In this document: piece after piece, positions 5,974-7,274 of the stretch
Layout: each line of letters opens with the position of its first letter
Numbering within the stretch: position 1 is the stretch's first letter
Assembly (NCBI GenBank): GCA_025936955.1
Contig: JAICSL010000078.1
Coordinates: forward strand, 1 to 7,274
Direction: 5' to 3'
Source of the DNA: Nitrososphaeraceae archaeon
GTDB taxonomy: Archaea > Thermoproteota > Nitrososphaeria > Nitrososphaerales > Nitrososphaeraceae
Length of the DNA: 7,274 nucleotides
The notes under the pieces: generated by a model
Databases searched by the model: none
What the model was told of the DNA's origin: nothing
The model's input: only the letters and a program-made list of their open reading frames with translations
Translations under genes and position numbers: made by a program

Positions 5974-6705
5974 CTATCTTCTTTCCTTTGATCTACCACG
6001 TCCAGTCTTTCTTGGAGCTATATTTCCAACCTTGCGTCCTGGTGGAGTGGTCCTACCAACCGAGGATTGACGACCGACATGTTGATGTCTTCCACCACCA
6101 TGTGGATGGTAGACTGCAGCCTGTGCTATGCCTCTCACTGTTGGATATAATCTGCCATGAGCTTGCATATACTTTGCTCTAGTACCTGCTTTTAAAAATG
6201 GTTTCTCTTTTCTACCAGCACCAGCAATTGTCCCAATCATTGCCCTACATCTTGGATTGAGTTTAAGAAACTTTCCAGATGGCAACTTTATCGTTACACC
6301 TTCAGTACCATGAGCAAAAACAAGTGCTGAAGAACCCGCAGATTTAATTAATTTACCACCATCGCCGGAATTTCTTTCAATGTTGCAAATCACAGTTCCA
6401 TCTGGGATCGATTCTACTGATAAAATATTTTTTGCAGTGGCTGTAGCTCCAAAACCTACTTCTATCTTACCTCCAACAACAGTGCCTTCTGCTGCTGGAA
6501 CATAGGAATATGTATTATCATCAAAATAAATTTTGGCAAGAGGCGCATCTCTTCCACGTTCATGTACAATATCAACAACTTTACCCGAATGATGTTCTTG
6601 TAATTTAAAATTAGGATATTTTGCAGGTGCAAGCTTTCCAACTGTAATGGCTCTAAATTGTTTGCCTCCTTTACCTCTTCTACGTACTAAGGTCCTCTTG
6701 CCCAA
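5974..6705 (-). CDS. rpl2: Large-subunit ribosomal protein uL2 (L2)
   Basis: uL2 is a core protein of the large ribosomal subunit near the peptidyl-transferase centre; it helps subunit joining and carries the functionally important His-rich loop. The 243-residue length and N-terminus (GKRTLVRRRGKGG) are of the archaeal/eukaryotic type, about 30 residues shorter than bacterial L2. An RNA-binding OB-like domain is followed by an SH3-like domain; the C-terminal region contains the conserved NPRCRAMIG block, AVYHPHGGGRHQH (the universal HPHGGGxH loop) and the basic tail RKTGRGRSKERR. The start is TTG at 6705: a stop codon lies five codons upstream in frame with no ATG or GTG between, and residue 2 onwards matches the family N-terminus. 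In many archaea uL2 sits between uL23 and uS19; here neither neighbour is present, so it appears to be a single-gene unit diverging from a CDC48 gene. Confidence 0.97.
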   Translation of the reverse strand: MGKRTLVRRRGKGGKQFRAITVGKLAPAKYPNFKLQEHHSGKVVDIVHERGRDAPLAKIYFDDNTYSYVPAAEGTVVGGKIEVGFGATATAKNILSVESIPDGTVICNIERNSGDGGKLIKSAGSSALVFAHGTEGVTIKLPSGKFLKLNPRCRAMIGTIAGAGRKEKPFLKAGTRAKYMQAHGRLYPTVRGIAQAAVYHPHGGGRHQHVGRQSSVGRTTPPGRKVGNIAPRKTGRGRSKERR

Positions 6706-6737
6706 TTCTTCTTCAAATTAGACGACTGCATATGGTG

Positions 6738-6745
6738 ATTTTAAG
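6738..6745 (-). promoter_or_regulatory. Candidate TATA box of the uL2 gene
   Basis: CTTAAAAT on the minus strand lies with its centre about 37 bases upstream of the TTG, predicting a leader of roughly ten bases. A second AT-rich box (ATATATAA, around 6793-6800) lies further upstream and would give a leader of about 65 bases. I cannot tell which is used. Confidence 0.3.
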
Positions 6746-6951
6746 CTTGTGATGAAATTAATGATGTATATGAGAAATAGTCATTTATGTGGTTATATAT
6801 GGGGGGGTAGACAATCTAAATGATAAGTAGATCTATTACAATCCTATTCATCTCGAATTTAATCTACACTGCATTAGTATATCGTTATTTTGAAGTTTTT
6901 CTGGAATTAATGTGATGCTCATTAGTGCTAGGAAATAATATCTTTTACAAA

Positions 6952-6958
6952 CTTAAAT
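6952..6958 (+). promoter_or_regulatory. Candidate TATA box of the CDC48 gene
   Basis: CTTAAAT predicts a transcript starting near 6982, giving a leader of about 20 bases that would include the Shine-Dalgarno-like AGGTG. A closer box (GTATAAAG, 6973-6980) would start the RNA almost at the GTG and leave no ribosome binding site, so the upstream box is more coherent with it. Confidence 0.35.
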
Positions 6959-6993
6959 GAAAGGTAATAAAGGTATAAAGATGAGTACGGTAT

Positions 6994-6998
6994 AGGTG
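6994..6998 (+). promoter_or_regulatory. Shine-Dalgarno site of the CDC48 gene
   Basis: AGGTG is complementary to the CACCU of the 16S rRNA 3' end and is spaced 5 bases from the GTG at 7004. It supports that GTG as the start, which is also the only usual start codon between the upstream in-frame stop (6968-6970) and the conserved N-terminus. It is the clearest ribosome binding site in the window. Confidence 0.55.
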
Positions 6999-7003
6999 TT
7001 ATT

Positions 7004-7274
7004 GTGAGCCAGAATACTCTATCACTAAAGGTACTAGAGGCCTATACTAGAGATGTAGGCCGTGGAGTTGCTCGAATTGACTATGATTCTATGGATTCTT
7101 TAAGTGCGTCAACAGGTGACGTTATTGAAATTAGAGGCAAACGTAGAACAGTCGCCAAATGCTTGCCTCTTTATCCGTCTGACGAAGGTAAGGGGATAAT
7201 CAGAGTTGATGGTCTTGTAAGAAATAATGCTGGTGTTGCTATAGGGGATACTGTTGTAGTAAGGAAGATTAAAG
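7004..7274 (+). CDS. cdc48: CDC48/VAT-type AAA+ ATPase, N-terminal part (3' end outside window)
   Basis: The first 90 residues of a CDC48/p97/VAT-family ATPase are present; the gene runs off the right edge. The segment is the substrate- and cofactor-binding N domain (double-psi beta barrel): LKVLEAYTRDVGRGVARID, then STGDVIEIRGKRRTVAK, then GKGIIRVDGLVRNNAGVAIGD, ending VVVRKIK. These blocks match the N domain of Thermoplasma VAT in order and spacing. Full-length members carry two AAA+ domains (D1, D2) after a further N subdomain, form hexamers, and unfold or extract proteins, often feeding the proteasome in archaea. The ATPase domains cannot be seen here, so their integrity is unknown. The start is GTG at 7004, backed by AGGTG five bases upstream. 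The gene diverges from uL2 across 298 bases of AT-rich DNA. Confidence 0.93.
   Translation, partial: MSQNTLSLKVLEAYTRDVGRGVARIDYDSMDSLSASTGDVIEIRGKRRTVAKCLPLYPSDEGKGIIRVDGLVRNNAGVAIGDTVVVRKIK

Noticed and set aside
6749..6755. GTGATGA matching a C box (RUGAUGA) of a C/D sRNA
   Set aside because: No CUGA D box appears at suitable spacing downstream, so a C/D guide RNA is not supported.

Overview
The window looks like a chromosomal, housekeeping-rich piece of an AT-rich archaeon, most likely a thaumarchaeon (Nitrososphaeria). The archaeal signs are a uL2 ribosomal protein of the archaeal type and length, the start of a CDC48/VAT-type AAA+ ATPase, an archaeal-style HisF with an insert, TATA-like boxes close to start codons and frequent GTG/TTG starts. 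By eye the G+C content is about one third, which would fit a Nitrosocosmicus-like genome better than the GC-richer Nitrososphaera. That placement is inference only.

Positions 1-3172 (+ strand) hold a tightly packed histidine biosynthesis cluster: the 3' part of a HAD-family phosphatase, then hisB, hisH, hisA and hisF. Spacings are 4 nt, a 1-nt overlap, a 4-nt ATGA overlap and 1 nt, so one transcript with coupled translation is likely. HisA isomerises ProFAR, HisH and HisF together form the glutamine-dependent cyclase that makes imidazole-glycerol phosphate (IGP), and HisB dehydrates IGP. The HAD enzyme is a candidate for the later histidinol-phosphate phosphatase step. The run stops after hisF, with no hisI or hisE following.

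Positions 3173-3531 separate convergent transcription units. They hold two adjacent hairpins and a start-less 59-codon open frame on the minus strand that abuts acyP and looks like a frameshifted small gene. Positions 3532-5245 (- strand) carry a DAP-decarboxylase-like PLP enzyme followed, 85 nt downstream, by an acylphosphatase. Positions 5246-5973 are a 728-nt AT-rich gap in which I find no gene. Positions 5974-6705 (- strand) encode ribosomal protein uL2, outside its usual ribosomal-protein neighbourhood and started by TTG. A 298-nt divergent promoter region separates it from the start of a CDC48-family ATPase, which runs off the right edge (+ strand).

I do not see a mobile element, CRISPR array, tRNA/rRNA or defence system. 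The points most worth a second look are the frameshifted open frame and paired hairpins behind acyP, the atypical active-site motifs of the decarboxylase, and the orphan location of uL2.
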